From Rubrivivax sp. (GTDB taxonomy: Bacteria; Pseudomonadota; Gammaproteobacteria; Burkholderiales; Burkholderiaceae_C), in the NCBI GenBank assembly GCA_004210455.1, contig SEFA01000052.1, positions 1 through 45,424 of the forward strand: DNA of 45,424 bases, written 5' to 3'. Below, piece after piece: positions 1-8,354 of this stretch. The notes beneath the pieces were generated by a model. The model saw only the letters and a program-made list of their open reading frames with translations. It had not been told where the DNA came from and did no database searches. Every line of letters starts with the position of its first letter. Positions within the stretch are counted from its first letter, which is position 1. Position numbers and translations under genes: made by a program.

Positions 1-58
1 CCAGCGACAAGGTGAGCGCCGCCGGCACATGTGCCGGCGGCGCTCACCTTGTCGCTGG
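1..58. repeat. Perfect 58-bp palindrome at the window edge
   Basis: Bases 1-29 are the exact reverse complement of bases 30-58, with no spacer; the centre is ACATGT. Bases 30-58 read in frame into the Ig-repeat protein and match its repeat consensus (PTLSL-type strand before DTG). Bases 1-29 do not: they put a TGA in that frame at 13-15. The simplest reading is a fold-back artefact at a contig end, so bases 1-29 are probably not genuine upstream sequence. A real cruciform-forming site is the less likely alternative. Confidence 0.85.
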
Positions 59-1992
59 CCTCCGACACCGGGCGCAGCGATCATGACGCCGTCACGGCGT
101 CGGGCGCGGTGAAGGTTGCGGGCCTGGAAGCCGGCGCCTCGCTCGCCTTCAGCCTCGACAGGGGCAAGACCTGGACAGCGCATGACGCGGACGCGCTCCT
201 GCCGGATTCGCTGTTCGGTGCCGACGGTGCCAAGCATCTGGCGGTCAAGCAGATCGACGCGGTCGGCAACGAAGGCGCGGTCGCGGACCTGTCCTTCGTG
301 CTCGACCGGACGGCGCCCGACGCGCCGCGCTGGACGATGCCGGTGGACAAGCCGGTGCTGAGCGCGGCCGATGTCATCGCGCTCCAGGGCGTCGAAGCGG
401 ACGCGCTTGTCGAATATCGAACGGATGCCGCGGCACCGTGGCTCGTCGCGACAGAAGGTCAGATCCCGACCGCGCGGTTCCTGCACGACGGCACCACGCG
501 CATCGAGGTGCGCCAGACCGACGTGGCCGGCAACGTGAGTGCGACGTCGACGCTGGTCGCCACCGTCGACGTGACCGCGCCGCCCGCGCCGACCTTGTCG
601 CTCCAGAAGGACACCGGCCTCAGCGATCACGACCTGATCACCGCATCGGGATCGGTGAACGTCTCGGGCCTGGAGGCGGGCGGCACGCTGGCGTTCAGCC
701 TCGACGGCGGCAAGACCTGGACCCCGCGCGGCGGCGACGCGGTGCTGCCGGACTCGCTGTTCGGCGCCGACGGGTTGCAGCAGCTGCAGGTCAAGCAGAT
801 CGATGCCAGCAGCAACGAGAGCGCGGTCGCGACACTGACCTTCATGCTGGACCGGACCGCGCCCGACGCCTTGCACTGGACGATGCCGGTCGACAAGCCG
901 GCGCTGGGTCTGGGCGACATGATCGCGCTGCAGGGCGCCGAGCCGGGCGCGCGCGTCGAGTTCCAGCTCGAGGATCATCCACTGTCGCCGTGGCTGGTCG
1001 CCAACGACGGCCAGATCGCGATGTCCATGTTCCATCAGGATGGACCTGCGTACCTCAGCGTGCGTCAGACGGACGTGGCCGGCAACGTGGGGCCGGTGAC
1101 GATGTTGAGGCCCGACATCGACGTCACCCGACCCGCGGCGCCAACGGTGGTGTTGCTTCATGACACCGGCGCCAGCAGCACGGACCGCATCACCTCGTCG
1201 AGCGACTTCCAGGTCGGCGGCCTCGAGTCGGGCGCCAGGCTGCTGGTCAGCCGGGACAGCGGCTCGTCATGGAAGGAGATTCCGGCGGACACCGTCGCGC
1301 TCGATGAACTGAACCAGTCATGGAACTACGGTGCCCTGAACCTCCAGTTCAAGCAGGTGGATGCAGCGGGCAACATCGGTGACGCCGCCGCACTGAGCTT
1401 CACGCTGGACCGCGAGGCCCGCGCGCCCGGTTGGTCATCCTCGAACCCGGACCACAGCGTCGACGCGACGACCTTGAACGGGCAGGACACCTTCAAGGTG
1501 CAAGCCGGCAGGAGTGCCGGATCCGTGGCGGACAGCCTGGCTTACCGCATCGATGGCGGCGCTTGGGAGACGGTTCCCGCCGATGGCCTGCTGCCCTTGA
1601 GCCAGTTCGGTGCCGACGGTCGACATCTGGTGGAACTGCGCCAGACCGACCTGGCCGGCAACGTGGCCGTGAGGACGGTCGACGTGGCCCTCGACACGAC
1701 GCCGCCGCCGGCGCCGACGCTTGCGCTGTTCCACGATGACGGATCGAGCGCCACGGATCGTGTGAGCACCGATGGCAGGGTGATGGTCTCCGGGCCTGGC
1801 CTGCTCGGTCTGAATTTCCAGACGCGTGTGAACGGAGCGGCGGGGTGGGTGGACGAACATCTCGGGGACGACCTTCCCCGCGTGTACGGCGGCATGGGCG
1901 AGACCGCCCTCGAAGTGCGGTTCATCGACGCCGCGGGCAACATCGGTCCGTCGAGCGTTCTCCATTACACGGTGGTTCAGTCGCCGATCTGA
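31..1992 (+). CDS. Ig-like repeat protein, C-terminal part (5'-truncated)
   Basis: C-terminal 650 or so residues of what is probably a much larger cell-surface or secreted adhesin-like protein. It consists of alternating bacterial Ig-like modules. Type A carries a DTG...SDHD start, a GLEAG strand, an FSLDGGKTW-like strand and an LDRTAP end. Type B starts near MPVDKP and ends TDVAGNV...VDVTAP. The type A starts lie at 64, 610, 1162 and 1735, giving A-B unit lengths of 546, 552 and 573 bp. The first two units are the most alike and the last two diverge. The chain stops directly after a final type A module, with no anchor, PEP-CTERM or recognisable secretion domain. The GTG at 31 lies in the edge palindrome and is not a credible start, since the frame matches the repeat from base 30. 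The family (BapA/SwmB-like Ig arrays) is recognised from repeat style only; the ligand is unknown. Confidence 0.8.
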   Translation: MPAALTLSLASDTGRSDHDAVTASGAVKVAGLEAGASLAFSLDRGKTWTAHDADALLPDSLFGADGAKHLAVKQIDAVGNEGAVADLSFVLDRTAPDAPRWTMPVDKPVLSAADVIALQGVEADALVEYRTDAAAPWLVATEGQIPTARFLHDGTTRIEVRQTDVAGNVSATSTLVATVDVTAPPAPTLSLQKDTGLSDHDLITASGSVNVSGLEAGGTLAFSLDGGKTWTPRGGDAVLPDSLFGADGLQQLQVKQIDASSNESAVATLTFMLDRTAPDALHWTMPVDKPALGLGDMIALQGAEPGARVEFQLEDHPLSPWLVANDGQIAMSMFHQDGPAYLSVRQTDVAGNVGPVTMLRPDIDVTRPAAPTVVLLHDTGASSTDRITSSSDFQVGGLESGARLLVSRDSGSSWKEIPADTVALDELNQSWNYGALNLQFKQVDAAGNIGDAAALSFTLDREARAPGWSSSNPDHSVDATTLNGQDTFKVQAGRSAGSVADSLAYRIDGGAWETVPADGLLPLSQFGADGRHLVELRQTDLAGNVAVRTVDVALDTTPPPAPTLALFHDDGSSATDRVSTDGRVMVSGPGLLGLNFQTRVNGAAGWVDEHLGDDLPRVYGGMGETALEVRFIDAAGNIGPSSVLHYTVVQSPI

Positions 1993-2077
1993 TGGCGCGC
2001 GAAGCGGCCCGCTCGTGGCCTTGCCGCCCCCTAGGTCCGAGGTGTCACGCGAACGCTCGATGACCTAGCATCTGCCG

Positions 2078-2112
2078 CGGCCGGCCTCTTGCGGGGCCGG
2101 CCGTTCCCTTTC
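2078..2112 (+). terminator. Candidate intrinsic terminator after the Ig-repeat gene
   Basis: A 9-bp perfect GC stem (CGGCCGGCC at 2078-2086 with GGCCGGCCG at 2095-2103, 8-nt loop) is followed by the pyrimidine-rich run TTCCCTTTCC. It lies 86 bases after the stop of the repeat protein and just before the sensor kinase. The tail is not a clean T run, so termination efficiency is uncertain. Confidence 0.5.
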
Positions 2113-2132
2113 CAGTGGGGCGTGGGGGCGAC

Positions 2133-4223
2133 GTGGCGGTATTCACCCGATCGATGGAGGTCCGTCCGGCAACGGCGACGGGGGCTATCCAGCGGCTTGC
2201 GCTGCTGGTGGCGCTGCCCTTGCTGTCGCTCTGGGCCGTTCATCTGTTCTCCCAGCAGTACGGCACCGCCATGCCGGACCAGGTGCTGCGCCTGACCGAG
2301 GCCCGGCTGCTCCCGGGCGACGCCCGAGATCCGGCGCAGGTGCCCGGTGCCATTCGCCAAGTCCCTCCCGGTGCGTCGCCGGCATCCGGCGCCTCGGGCG
2401 TCGTGTCCCGGCCTTTGAATCCCACGGCCACCCCGACGCCGTTGCCGTCCACGATGCCGACGACGCCCGCCGTGCCCCTGGCGCCGGGCCATGTGGTCGC
2501 GCTGCCGGTCCAGATCCATGACACCGAGGTCCCCGGCCCGCTCTGGTTCGCCCTCGACTTCCGGCTGGACCGGGCCGCCGAAGCGCCGTACTGGCTGGTG
2601 ATCCAGCATCGGCCCGCCGCGACGGTGTATCTGGATGGCCAGCTGATCGCGACCTCCAGTCCGGGCAACGGTGTCGCGGCCGAAGACGAGGACGACCTCG
2701 CGCAGCGCGGTCTGCTGCTTGCGGGGCGACGCCTGCAGGTGAGCATCCCGCCTGCCCTGCTGCCCGCTGGCGAACACCGTATCAGTCTGCGTCTCGCCCG
2801 TCCGGGTTTCGAAGGCGCCGGCCTCTCCGCGCCGTTGCTGGGGCCGTCCACGCAGATCCGCGCGCTGCAGGAGGGTCGCCGCTTCTGGCAGGTGATCCGC
2901 GTGACGACGGCGCTCGCCGGCATCGTGATCGGCGCGTTCATGCTGATGGTCTGGCTCGCGCTGCGCCAGGAATGGCTCTATGGCGTCACCGGTTTGTTCT
3001 GTCTGTGCACAGCACTGCTGCTGTCACCGTATCTGCTCAACGGCGCGCTCTTCCCGGCGCCCTGGTGGCGGGTGGCGCTCGATCTGGCCGACGTGATCTC
3101 GAAGGCGGGCCTGCTGTTCCTGGTGGCGCGGCTGTCGGGCATCGGCGCGCGCTGGCCCGAGAAGATGGCCGTCGCCTATCTGGTGCTCGGCATCGTGATC
3201 GACGGCGCCGCCGCCCTGCTCGGCTGGAGCTGGACCGACTTCCATCATCCGTGGCCCTGGTGGGCGCTCGGCAGCCGCACCGTGGTGCTGGGCGCCGCCG
3301 CGCTGCTCGCGGCCCGCGCCGCGCTGGCGACGCCCCGGCGCGCCCATCTGGTCGGCGCCTGCGCGGTGGCGTTGTCGGCCTGGGTCTGGCTCTATGTGAG
3401 CTGGTTCGCGCTCGTGCTGTCCCGGCAGATGAGTGTGGTCGACATCAACGTCGTCGGCCATGCGGCGTTGATCGCGATCGCGGGCGTGGCGCTGCAGCGG
3501 CGTTTCGTCGGTTCGCTGCGTGACGAGGCGATGGCGCGCATCCGGCTTGAACAGGCGCTGGACGCCCGCACCCGCGAGCTGCAGGACCGCTGGGAGGACC
3601 TGCAGGACAGCGAGCGTCAGCGCACCGCCGCCCAGGAGCGCGAGCGCCTGCTGCAGGAGATGCACGACGGCCTGGGCTCGCAGCTGGTGACCGCGCGGCT
3701 GTGCGCCGAACGCGGCGTGTCGCCGCAATCGCTGGTCGAACAGCTCGACGAGTGCATCCGCGAGATGCGGCTGACAGTCGATGCGCTCGCCGTCACCGAC
3801 GGCGACCTCACGCTGCTGCTCGCCAACCTGCGGCACCGGATGGCGCCGCGGCTGCAGGACGCGGGGCTCGAACTCGACTGGCAACTGACCGACGTGCCGC
3901 TGCTGCCGACATTGCGCGGCACCGGGGGGCGGGAGCTGATCCGCATCGTGCAGGAGGCGCTCAGCAACATCATCCACCACGCCGGCGCGACGCGGGTCCG
4001 TTTTTCGACGCGCGTCGACGAGGCACGGGGACAGGTCTTGCTGTCCATCGTCGACAACGGCTGCGGGATGGCGGCCGACCTGCGCCAGGGCAACGGCCTG
4101 CGCGGCATGCGCCGCCGCGCGGAGCGCATCGCCGCCGACATCGACTGGCGTGCGCCGGAGGAAGCGCCGGTCGAGGGCGGCACCGAACTGTTGCTGCGTC
4201 TGCCCCTGCGCGTCGGCAATTGA
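2133..4223 (+). CDS. Orphan membrane sensor histidine kinase (7TM, HisKA_3 type)
   Basis: Two-component sensor kinase of 696 residues. An N-terminal membrane helix (about 18-39) leads into a periplasmic beta-rich region to about 250, then a block of several hydrophobic helices (about 254-455), resembling the 7TMR-DISM sensor layout. A short coiled-coil (LEQALDARTRELQDRWEDL) precedes the H-box EMHDGLGSQ, whose phospho-acceptor His is at about 511, as in NarX/UhpB-type HisKA_3 kinases. The ATPase domain has the N-box around 598-615 (EALSNIIHHAG), DNGCGM near 640 and a GNGLRGM box near 653. No response regulator is adjacent, so the partner and signal are unknown. The GTG at 2133 is chosen because a GGGGG tract sits 5 nt upstream; the GTG at 2115 and ATG at 2154 are in-frame alternatives. 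Confidence 0.85.
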   Translation: MAVFTRSMEVRPATATGAIQRLALLVALPLLSLWAVHLFSQQYGTAMPDQVLRLTEARLLPGDARDPAQVPGAIRQVPPGASPASGASGVVSRPLNPTATPTPLPSTMPTTPAVPLAPGHVVALPVQIHDTEVPGPLWFALDFRLDRAAEAPYWLVIQHRPAATVYLDGQLIATSSPGNGVAAEDEDDLAQRGLLLAGRRLQVSIPPALLPAGEHRISLRLARPGFEGAGLSAPLLGPSTQIRALQEGRRFWQVIRVTTALAGIVIGAFMLMVWLALRQEWLYGVTGLFCLCTALLLSPYLLNGALFPAPWWRVALDLADVISKAGLLFLVARLSGIGARWPEKMAVAYLVLGIVIDGAAALLGWSWTDFHHPWPWWALGSRTVVLGAAALLAARAALATPRRAHLVGACAVALSAWVWLYVSWFALVLSRQMSVVDINVVGHAALIAIAGVALQRRFVGSLRDEAMARIRLEQALDARTRELQDRWEDLQDSERQRTAAQERERLLQEMHDGLGSQLVTARLCAERGVSPQSLVEQLDECIREMRLTVDALAVTDGDLTLLLANLRHRMAPRLQDAGLELDWQLTDVPLLPTLRGTGGRELIRIVQEALSNIIHHAGATRVRFSTRVDEARGQVLLSIVDNGCGMAADLRQGNGLRGMRRRAERIAADIDWRAPEEAPVEGGTELLLRLPLRVGN

Positions 4224-4277
4224 GTCGCTCCCGACACGTTCTGGAGTCATCTCTCCACTTTGTGCGCTCTATCGAAT

Positions 4278-4319
4278 CCCCTGATGGGGCGCGGATGGCG
4301 ATCGGCGAGAATCCGCGCC
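4278..4319 (+). promoter_or_regulatory. Hairpins in the fadD leader
   Basis: Two stems lie between the kinase stop and the fadD ribosome-binding site (GGAGAC at 4327). A small CCCC-TGAT-GGGG hairpin spans 4278-4289. A perfect 9-bp stem pairs GGCGCGGAT (4288-4296) with ATCCGCGCC (4311-4319) around a 14-nt loop. The two overlap by two bases, so they could be alternative folds. There is no T-rich tail, which argues against a plain terminator. A role in fadD leader control is inference. Confidence 0.35.
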
Positions 4320-4338
4320 GTACCTTGGAGACAGAACA

Positions 4339-6012
4339 ATGGAGAAGAACTGGCTGAAGCACTATCCGGCAGGAGTGCCTGCCGAGATCGATGCGGACGT
4401 CTATCCCTCGCTCGTCGAGCTGATGGAAGCGGCGTTCAAGCAGTTCCCGGAACGCCCGGCGTACAAGATGCTGGGCAAGTCGATCAGCTTCGCGCAGATC
4501 GACGAAGCCTCGCGCGCGCTGGCCGCCTACCTGCAGGGGCTGGGCCTGGAGAAGGGCGATCGCGTCGCGATCATGATGCCCAACATGCCGCAGTACCCGG
4601 TCGCCGTCGCGGCCGTGCTGCGCGCGGGCTACGTGGTGGTCAACGTCAACCCGCTGTACACGCCGCGCGAGCTGGAGCACCAGCTCAAGGACGCCGGCGC
4701 GAAGGCGATCGTCATCGTCGAGAACTTCGCCGCAACGCTGCAGCAGGTGCTCGCGAACGTGCCGACCAAGCACATCGTGCTCGCCGCGATGGGCGACATG
4801 CTGGGCTTCGCCAAGGGCATGGTCGTCAACTACGTCGTGCGCAAGATCAAGAAGCTGGTGCCGGCCTTCGAGCTGCCGTCGGCGGTGCGCTTCAACGACG
4901 CCGTCTCCAAGGGCCGCGGCCAGACCTACAAGCGTCCGACCGTCGGCCCCAACGACATCGCGGTGTTGCAGTACACCGGCGGCACGACGGGCGTTTCCAA
5001 GGGCGCGGTGCTGCTGCATCGCAACCTGGTGGCCAACACGCTGCAGTGCGAGGCCTGGTACCAGCCCGCGCTGAAGAAGAAGCCCGCCGATGAGCAGCTG
5101 GTGAGCGTCTGCGCGCTGCCGCTGTATCACATCTTCGGTTTCACCACGAATCTGATGCTGTCGATGCGCGTCGGCGGCTGCAACGTGCTGATCCCCAACC
5201 CGCGCGACCTGCCGGCGGTGTTCAAGGAATTGAGCCACCACAAGATCCACAGCCTGCCGGCGGTCAACACGCTGTTCATGGCGATGGCCAACCATCCGCA
5301 GTTCAACACCGTGGACTGGAGCGGGCTGGTGATCTCGGTCGGCGGCGGCATGGCCGTGCAGCAGGCGACGGCCAAGCTGTGGCTGGAAAAGACCGGCTGC
5401 CCGATCGTCGAAGGCTACGGCCTGTCGGAGACCTCGCCGGTCGCGTGCTGCAACCCGACGGACAGCACGGCCTACACCGGTTCGATCGGTCTGCCGCTGT
5501 CCGGCACGGAGGTGACGCTGCTCGACGACGACGGCAACGAAGTCCCGGCCGGTACGAGTGGGGAGATCGCGATCCGCGGCCCGCAGGTGATGGCGGGTTA
5601 CTGGCAGCGGCCCGACGAGACGGCCAAGGTCATGACGTCCGACGGCTACTTCCGCACCGGCGACATCGGCACGGTGGACGAGCGCGGCTTCTTCCGCATC
5701 GTCGACCGCAAGAAGGACATGATCCTGGTCAGCGGCTTCAACGTCTATCCGAACGAGATCGAGGACGTGCTGACCCAGATGCCGGGCGTGGCCGAGTGCG
5801 CCGCGGTCGGCGTGCCCGACGAGAAGGCCGGCGAGGCGGTGAAGGTCGTGATCGTGCGCCGCAATCCGGCGGTGACCGAAGCCGACGTGAAGGCCTTCTG
5901 CGAAGCCAACCTCACCGGCTACAAGCGCCCGCGGATCATCGAGTTCCGGACGGAACTGCCAAAGACGCCGGTTGGCAAGGTGCTGCGTCGTGAATTGCGC
6001 GACAAGAAGTAG
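4339..6012 (+). CDS. fadD: Long-chain-fatty-acid--CoA ligase FadD
   Basis: Activates long-chain fatty acids to acyl-CoA through an acyl-adenylate (fatty acid + ATP + CoA), the entry step to beta-oxidation; the enzyme is cytosolic or membrane-associated. At 557 residues it matches E. coli FadD (561). Visible ANL-superfamily motifs are the phosphate-binding loop YTGGTTGVSKG (about 212-222), GYGLSETSP (about 359-367), the adenylate-contacting YFRTGDIG (about 437), the hinge region DRKKDMILVSGFNVYP (about 456-471), and the C-terminal catalytic lysine in TPVGKVLRREL near 548. The ATG at 4339 has GGAGAC 6 nt upstream. It stands alone, separated by hairpins from the kinase gene, so it is probably its own transcription unit. 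No FadR-like site was recognised. It complements acetoacetyl-CoA synthetase and phospholipase C further along. Confidence 0.95.
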   Translation: MEKNWLKHYPAGVPAEIDADVYPSLVELMEAAFKQFPERPAYKMLGKSISFAQIDEASRALAAYLQGLGLEKGDRVAIMMPNMPQYPVAVAAVLRAGYVVVNVNPLYTPRELEHQLKDAGAKAIVIVENFAATLQQVLANVPTKHIVLAAMGDMLGFAKGMVVNYVVRKIKKLVPAFELPSAVRFNDAVSKGRGQTYKRPTVGPNDIAVLQYTGGTTGVSKGAVLLHRNLVANTLQCEAWYQPALKKKPADEQLVSVCALPLYHIFGFTTNLMLSMRVGGCNVLIPNPRDLPAVFKELSHHKIHSLPAVNTLFMAMANHPQFNTVDWSGLVISVGGGMAVQQATAKLWLEKTGCPIVEGYGLSETSPVACCNPTDSTAYTGSIGLPLSGTEVTLLDDDGNEVPAGTSGEIAIRGPQVMAGYWQRPDETAKVMTSDGYFRTGDIGTVDERGFFRIVDRKKDMILVSGFNVYPNEIEDVLTQMPGVAECAAVGVPDEKAGEAVKVVIVRRNPAVTEADVKAFCEANLTGYKRPRIIEFRTELPKTPVGKVLRRELRDKK

Positions 6013-6099
6013 CAGTCGGTAGCAGTTTTAGGGATTGCACTTGGGCGAAACCCGCCCTTGACGGCCTAAAGTTCGCCCTCCTGAGGAGGAGGCAAGGCC

Positions 6100-6648
6100 G
6101 TGCTCGAAGAACGCTACGAAAAGACAGAGGCCGGGAGGGCGGAGATCAAGACACGCGCGCTGGTGCAGGCCCGCGTGGCGCGCAACCTGTTGCTGGTGAT
6201 CGACGCCAGCAAGTCCGGGGGCGACTGGGTGGGGGTGGTGCAAGGCGCCGCGCCTGCGGATCTCGAGCTGCTGGTGCAGCATCAACTCGTGAAGGTGACG
6301 GCCGGCGCGCCGTTGTCGCGGCCCATGGGCCCGGTGTCGATCGCGACGCCGATGGGCTCGGGCGCGCCGTCGTCGCGGATGAGCGGCGCTTCGGCGTCGC
6401 GGCCCGCGCCGTCGCGGCTGGCCGGCGCACCGACCTCGTCGCTGCCGTTCCAGGAGCTCTACACCGCGCTGAGCGCCTTCGCCAAGCAGCAGGGACTGCT
6501 GAAGGGTTACAAGATCGCGCTGGAGGTCGAGCAGTGCGCCGACATGAACCAGCTGCAGACGCTGGCGCTGGACATCATCGACCGTGTGCGCGCCGCCAAG
6601 GGCGACGCCGCGGCGCACGAGCTGCGTGCGACACTGGGGTTCAACTGA
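6100..6648 (+). CDS. Conserved-looking protein of unknown function (182 aa)
   Basis: I do not recognise the family. The start is GTG 6100, well supported by the AGGAGGAGG tract at about 6083-6091. Two compact segments flank a low-complexity linker. The N-terminal part (1-65) is charged and then hydrophobic (RNLLLVIDASKSGGDWVGVV). The linker (about 68-110) is rich in Pro, Ser, Ala and Met (SRPMGPVS, SRMSGAS, SRPAPSR). The C-terminal part (110-182) looks alpha-helical and is acidic/basic amphipathic (FQELYTALSAFAKQQGLLKGYK). There is no signal peptide or membrane segment, so it is presumably cytosolic. The upstream gap holds a GGGCGAA/TTCGCCC inverted repeat (6043-6049 and 6072-6078). A hairpin follows the stop, suggesting a monocistronic unit. 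Confidence 0.75.
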   Translation: MLEERYEKTEAGRAEIKTRALVQARVARNLLLVIDASKSGGDWVGVVQGAAPADLELLVQHQLVKVTAGAPLSRPMGPVSIATPMGSGAPSSRMSGASASRPAPSRLAGAPTSSLPFQELYTALSAFAKQQGLLKGYKIALEVEQCADMNQLQTLALDIIDRVRAAKGDAAAHELRATLGFN

Positions 6649-6651
6649 ACC

Positions 6652-6690
6652 GGACCGCCTGACCTTCCTGGAGGCGGTCCTTCCATTGTT
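6652..6690 (+). terminator. Candidate intrinsic terminator
   Basis: GGACCGCC (6652-6659) pairs perfectly with GGCGGTCC (6673-6680) across a 13-nt loop and is followed by TTCCATTGTT. It begins 3 bases after the stop of the 182-aa protein and ends just before the ribosome-binding site of the FMN reductase. Confidence 0.55.
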
Positions 6691-6702
6691 GGGAGCCCCT
6701 CC

Positions 6703-7260
6703 ATGTCCACGTCCTACCGCGTCGCGGTGCTGGTCGGCAGCCTGCGCAAGGCGTCGTTCAACCGCAAGCTGGCCCTCGCGCTGGCCGATATCGCCCCCGC
6801 TGAATTGAAGCTCGAGATCGTCGAGATCGGCGCGCTGCCCTTCTACAACGAAGACGACGCGGCCACGCCGCCGGCGCCGTGGGTGGAATTCCGCAACGCG
6901 GTGAAGTCCGCGGACGCGGTGCTGTTCGTGAGCCCCGAATACAACCGCTCGATCCCCGGCGTGCTGAAGAACGCACTGGACGTGGGATCGCGGCCTTACG
7001 GTCAGAGCGCCTTCGACGGCAAGCCCGCGGCGGTGATCACGCTGTCGCCGGGCGCGTTGGGCGGCTTCGGCGCCAACCATCACCTGCGCCAGGTGCTGGC
7101 GTGCCTGAACACGCCGCTGCTGCCGTCGCCGGAGGTCTACCTCGGCGGCGCGGCCGACATGTTCAAGGACGACGGCAGCTTCGCGAAGCCGGAGACGGAA
7201 GCCTTCCTGCGCAAGGTCCTGACGACCTTCGCCGCCTGGGTGGGCAAGCACAAGGGGTGA
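6703..7260 (+). CDS. NADPH-dependent FMN reductase (ChrR/YieF-like)
   Basis: Flavodoxin-fold oxidoreductase that uses NAD(P)H and bound FMN, typically to reduce quinones, chromate or other electrophiles by two-electron transfer; cytosolic. The family hallmark is the N-terminal FMN phosphate loop GSLRKASFNRKL (residues 10-21). The isoalloxazine-binding SPEYNRSIPGVLKNALD follows at about 75-91, then a SPGALGGFGANHHLRQVL segment near 109-126. Its 185 residues are the normal length. The ATG at 6703 has a GGGAG 8 nt upstream. The rsmE start follows only 3 nt after the stop, so the two are very likely co-translated. The exact substrate cannot be read from the sequence. Confidence 0.88.
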   Translation: MSTSYRVAVLVGSLRKASFNRKLALALADIAPAELKLEIVEIGALPFYNEDDAATPPAPWVEFRNAVKSADAVLFVSPEYNRSIPGVLKNALDVGSRPYGQSAFDGKPAAVITLSPGALGGFGANHHLRQVLACLNTPLLPSPEVYLGGAADMFKDDGSFAKPETEAFLRKVLTTFAAWVGKHKG

Positions 7261-7263
7261 ACG

Positions 7264-8010
7264 TTGGCGGCGAGGTTGTTTGTCGAGCAGCCGCTGGGTG
7301 CGGCGGGGCTCGAAGCTGAGTTGGCGCTGCCCTCCGGGGCGGCGCGCCATGTCCAGGTCTTGCGCCTGCAGCCGGGGGACGAGGTCACGCTGTTCGATGG
7401 CAGCGGGGAAGAGTGGACCGCGGCGGTCACGGCGATGGGACGCAGCGAGGTCCGCGTCGCGCTGAAGTCGCGTCAGGCGGTGGATCGCGAGCTCAAGCGC
7501 GCGGTGACGCTGGCCGTCGTGATGCCGGCCAACGACCGGATGGACGGCATCGTCGAAAAGGCCTGCGAGCTCGGCGCGGTGGCGATCCAGCCGCTGATGA
7601 GCGAGCGCTCCGTGTTGCGTCTCACCGGCGACCGCGCGGAAAAGAAGCGCGCGCACTGGCAAGGCGTCGCGATCGCGGCGGCCGAGCAGTGTGGTCGCGC
7701 CAAGCCCTTGCAGGTCGCGCCAGTGAAGACGCTGGCGTCCTGGCTCGCCGAGCTACCCGTCGATGCCGACGAGCAGCGCTGGCTGCTGAGCCCCGTGGCC
7801 GCGCAGCCGCTGTCGGCGCTGGCGTCATCATCGAGCGATGCGCAGCAGCGCATCACGGTCCTCAGCGGCCCCGAAGGCGGCCTCAGCGAGGCCGAGGAGC
7901 AGTCTGCGCGCTCACGCGGCTTCAGCGCCGCGAAGCTCGGTCCCAGGATCCTGCGGGCCGACACCGCGCCGCTCGCCGTACTCGGCTGGATAGCCCTGCG
8001 AGACGCTTGA
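7264..8010 (+). CDS. rsmE: 16S rRNA (uracil-1498-N3)-methyltransferase RsmE
   Basis: SAM-dependent SPOUT-class enzyme that methylates N3 of U1498 in helix 44 of 16S rRNA on the 30S subunit. The 248-residue protein has the family's N-terminal PUA-like RNA-binding region (RHVQVLRLQPGDEVTLFDG, about 29-47) and the C-terminal knotted domain. There it shows VMPANDRMDGIVEKACELG (about 84-102), the SAM-loop SGPEGGLSEAE (about 201-211) and LGPRILRADTAPLAVL (about 226-241). The last has DTA where many members have ETA. The start appears to be TTG 7264, because the MxxRLFV start of the family lies there and an AGGGG tract at 7252-7256 serves as ribosome-binding site. Translation is probably coupled to the FMN reductase. 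It converges on the parDE-type pair. Confidence 0.92.
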   Translation: MAARLFVEQPLGAAGLEAELALPSGAARHVQVLRLQPGDEVTLFDGSGEEWTAAVTAMGRSEVRVALKSRQAVDRELKRAVTLAVVMPANDRMDGIVEKACELGAVAIQPLMSERSVLRLTGDRAEKKRAHWQGVAIAAAEQCGRAKPLQVAPVKTLASWLAELPVDADEQRWLLSPVAAQPLSALASSSSDAQQRITVLSGPEGGLSEAEEQSARSRGFSAAKLGPRILRADTAPLAVLGWIALRDA

Positions 8011-8041
8011 GGATCTCTTCTCCGAGCGCCCGGCTCAGATT

Positions 8042-8347
8042 TCATTCGTAATGCGCCAGCAGGGGAATGGAGTCGCGAGCGGTGTGCAATATCCGCGCCA
8101 CGTGAACGACGTTGTGGGCGACGTCAGCGATGTAGAGGATCTGGCATGAACGGTGAATGCGTCGGCGCAATCCGCTGGACGCGTATCGCGGAATCACTCG
8201 GTATGACTCCGCCATCGAGGCAAGGCCGAAGACCTTTTGCACCAGCTCGTGCGTGAAACTGCGCGCGTTCCTTGGGTCGTGTCGGCCGATGTACTCGGCG
8301 ATGCCGTCCAGATCTGCCGACGCCTCCGTCAGGAGACGTACCTGCAT
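8042..8347 (-). CDS. ParE/RelE-superfamily toxin
   Basis: Toxin component of a type II toxin-antitoxin pair; ParE members act on DNA gyrase and related RelE members on translating ribosomes. The 101-residue protein starts with the characteristic beta-strand and helix (VRLLTEASADLDGIAEYIGRHDPRNARSF). It continues with the GLRRRIHRSCQILYIAD and VVHVARILHTARD strands typical of the ParE fold. It is downstream of the antitoxin, 7 nt separating the stop and start codons, so the two are translationally linked. Base composition is visibly less GC-rich than in flanking housekeeping genes, consistent with acquisition. It lies tail-to-tail with rsmE. ParE rather than RelE is favoured by the partner type. 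Confidence 0.85.
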   Translation of the reverse strand: MQVRLLTEASADLDGIAEYIGRHDPRNARSFTHELVQKVFGLASMAESYRVIPRYASSGLRRRIHRSCQILYIADVAHNVVHVARILHTARDSIPLLAHYE

Positions 8348-8354
8348 GCGCCGC

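Noticed and set aside
31-33. GTG at 31 as the true start of the Ig-repeat protein
   Set aside because: It lies in the edge palindrome, and the repeat frame is already in progress at base 30.
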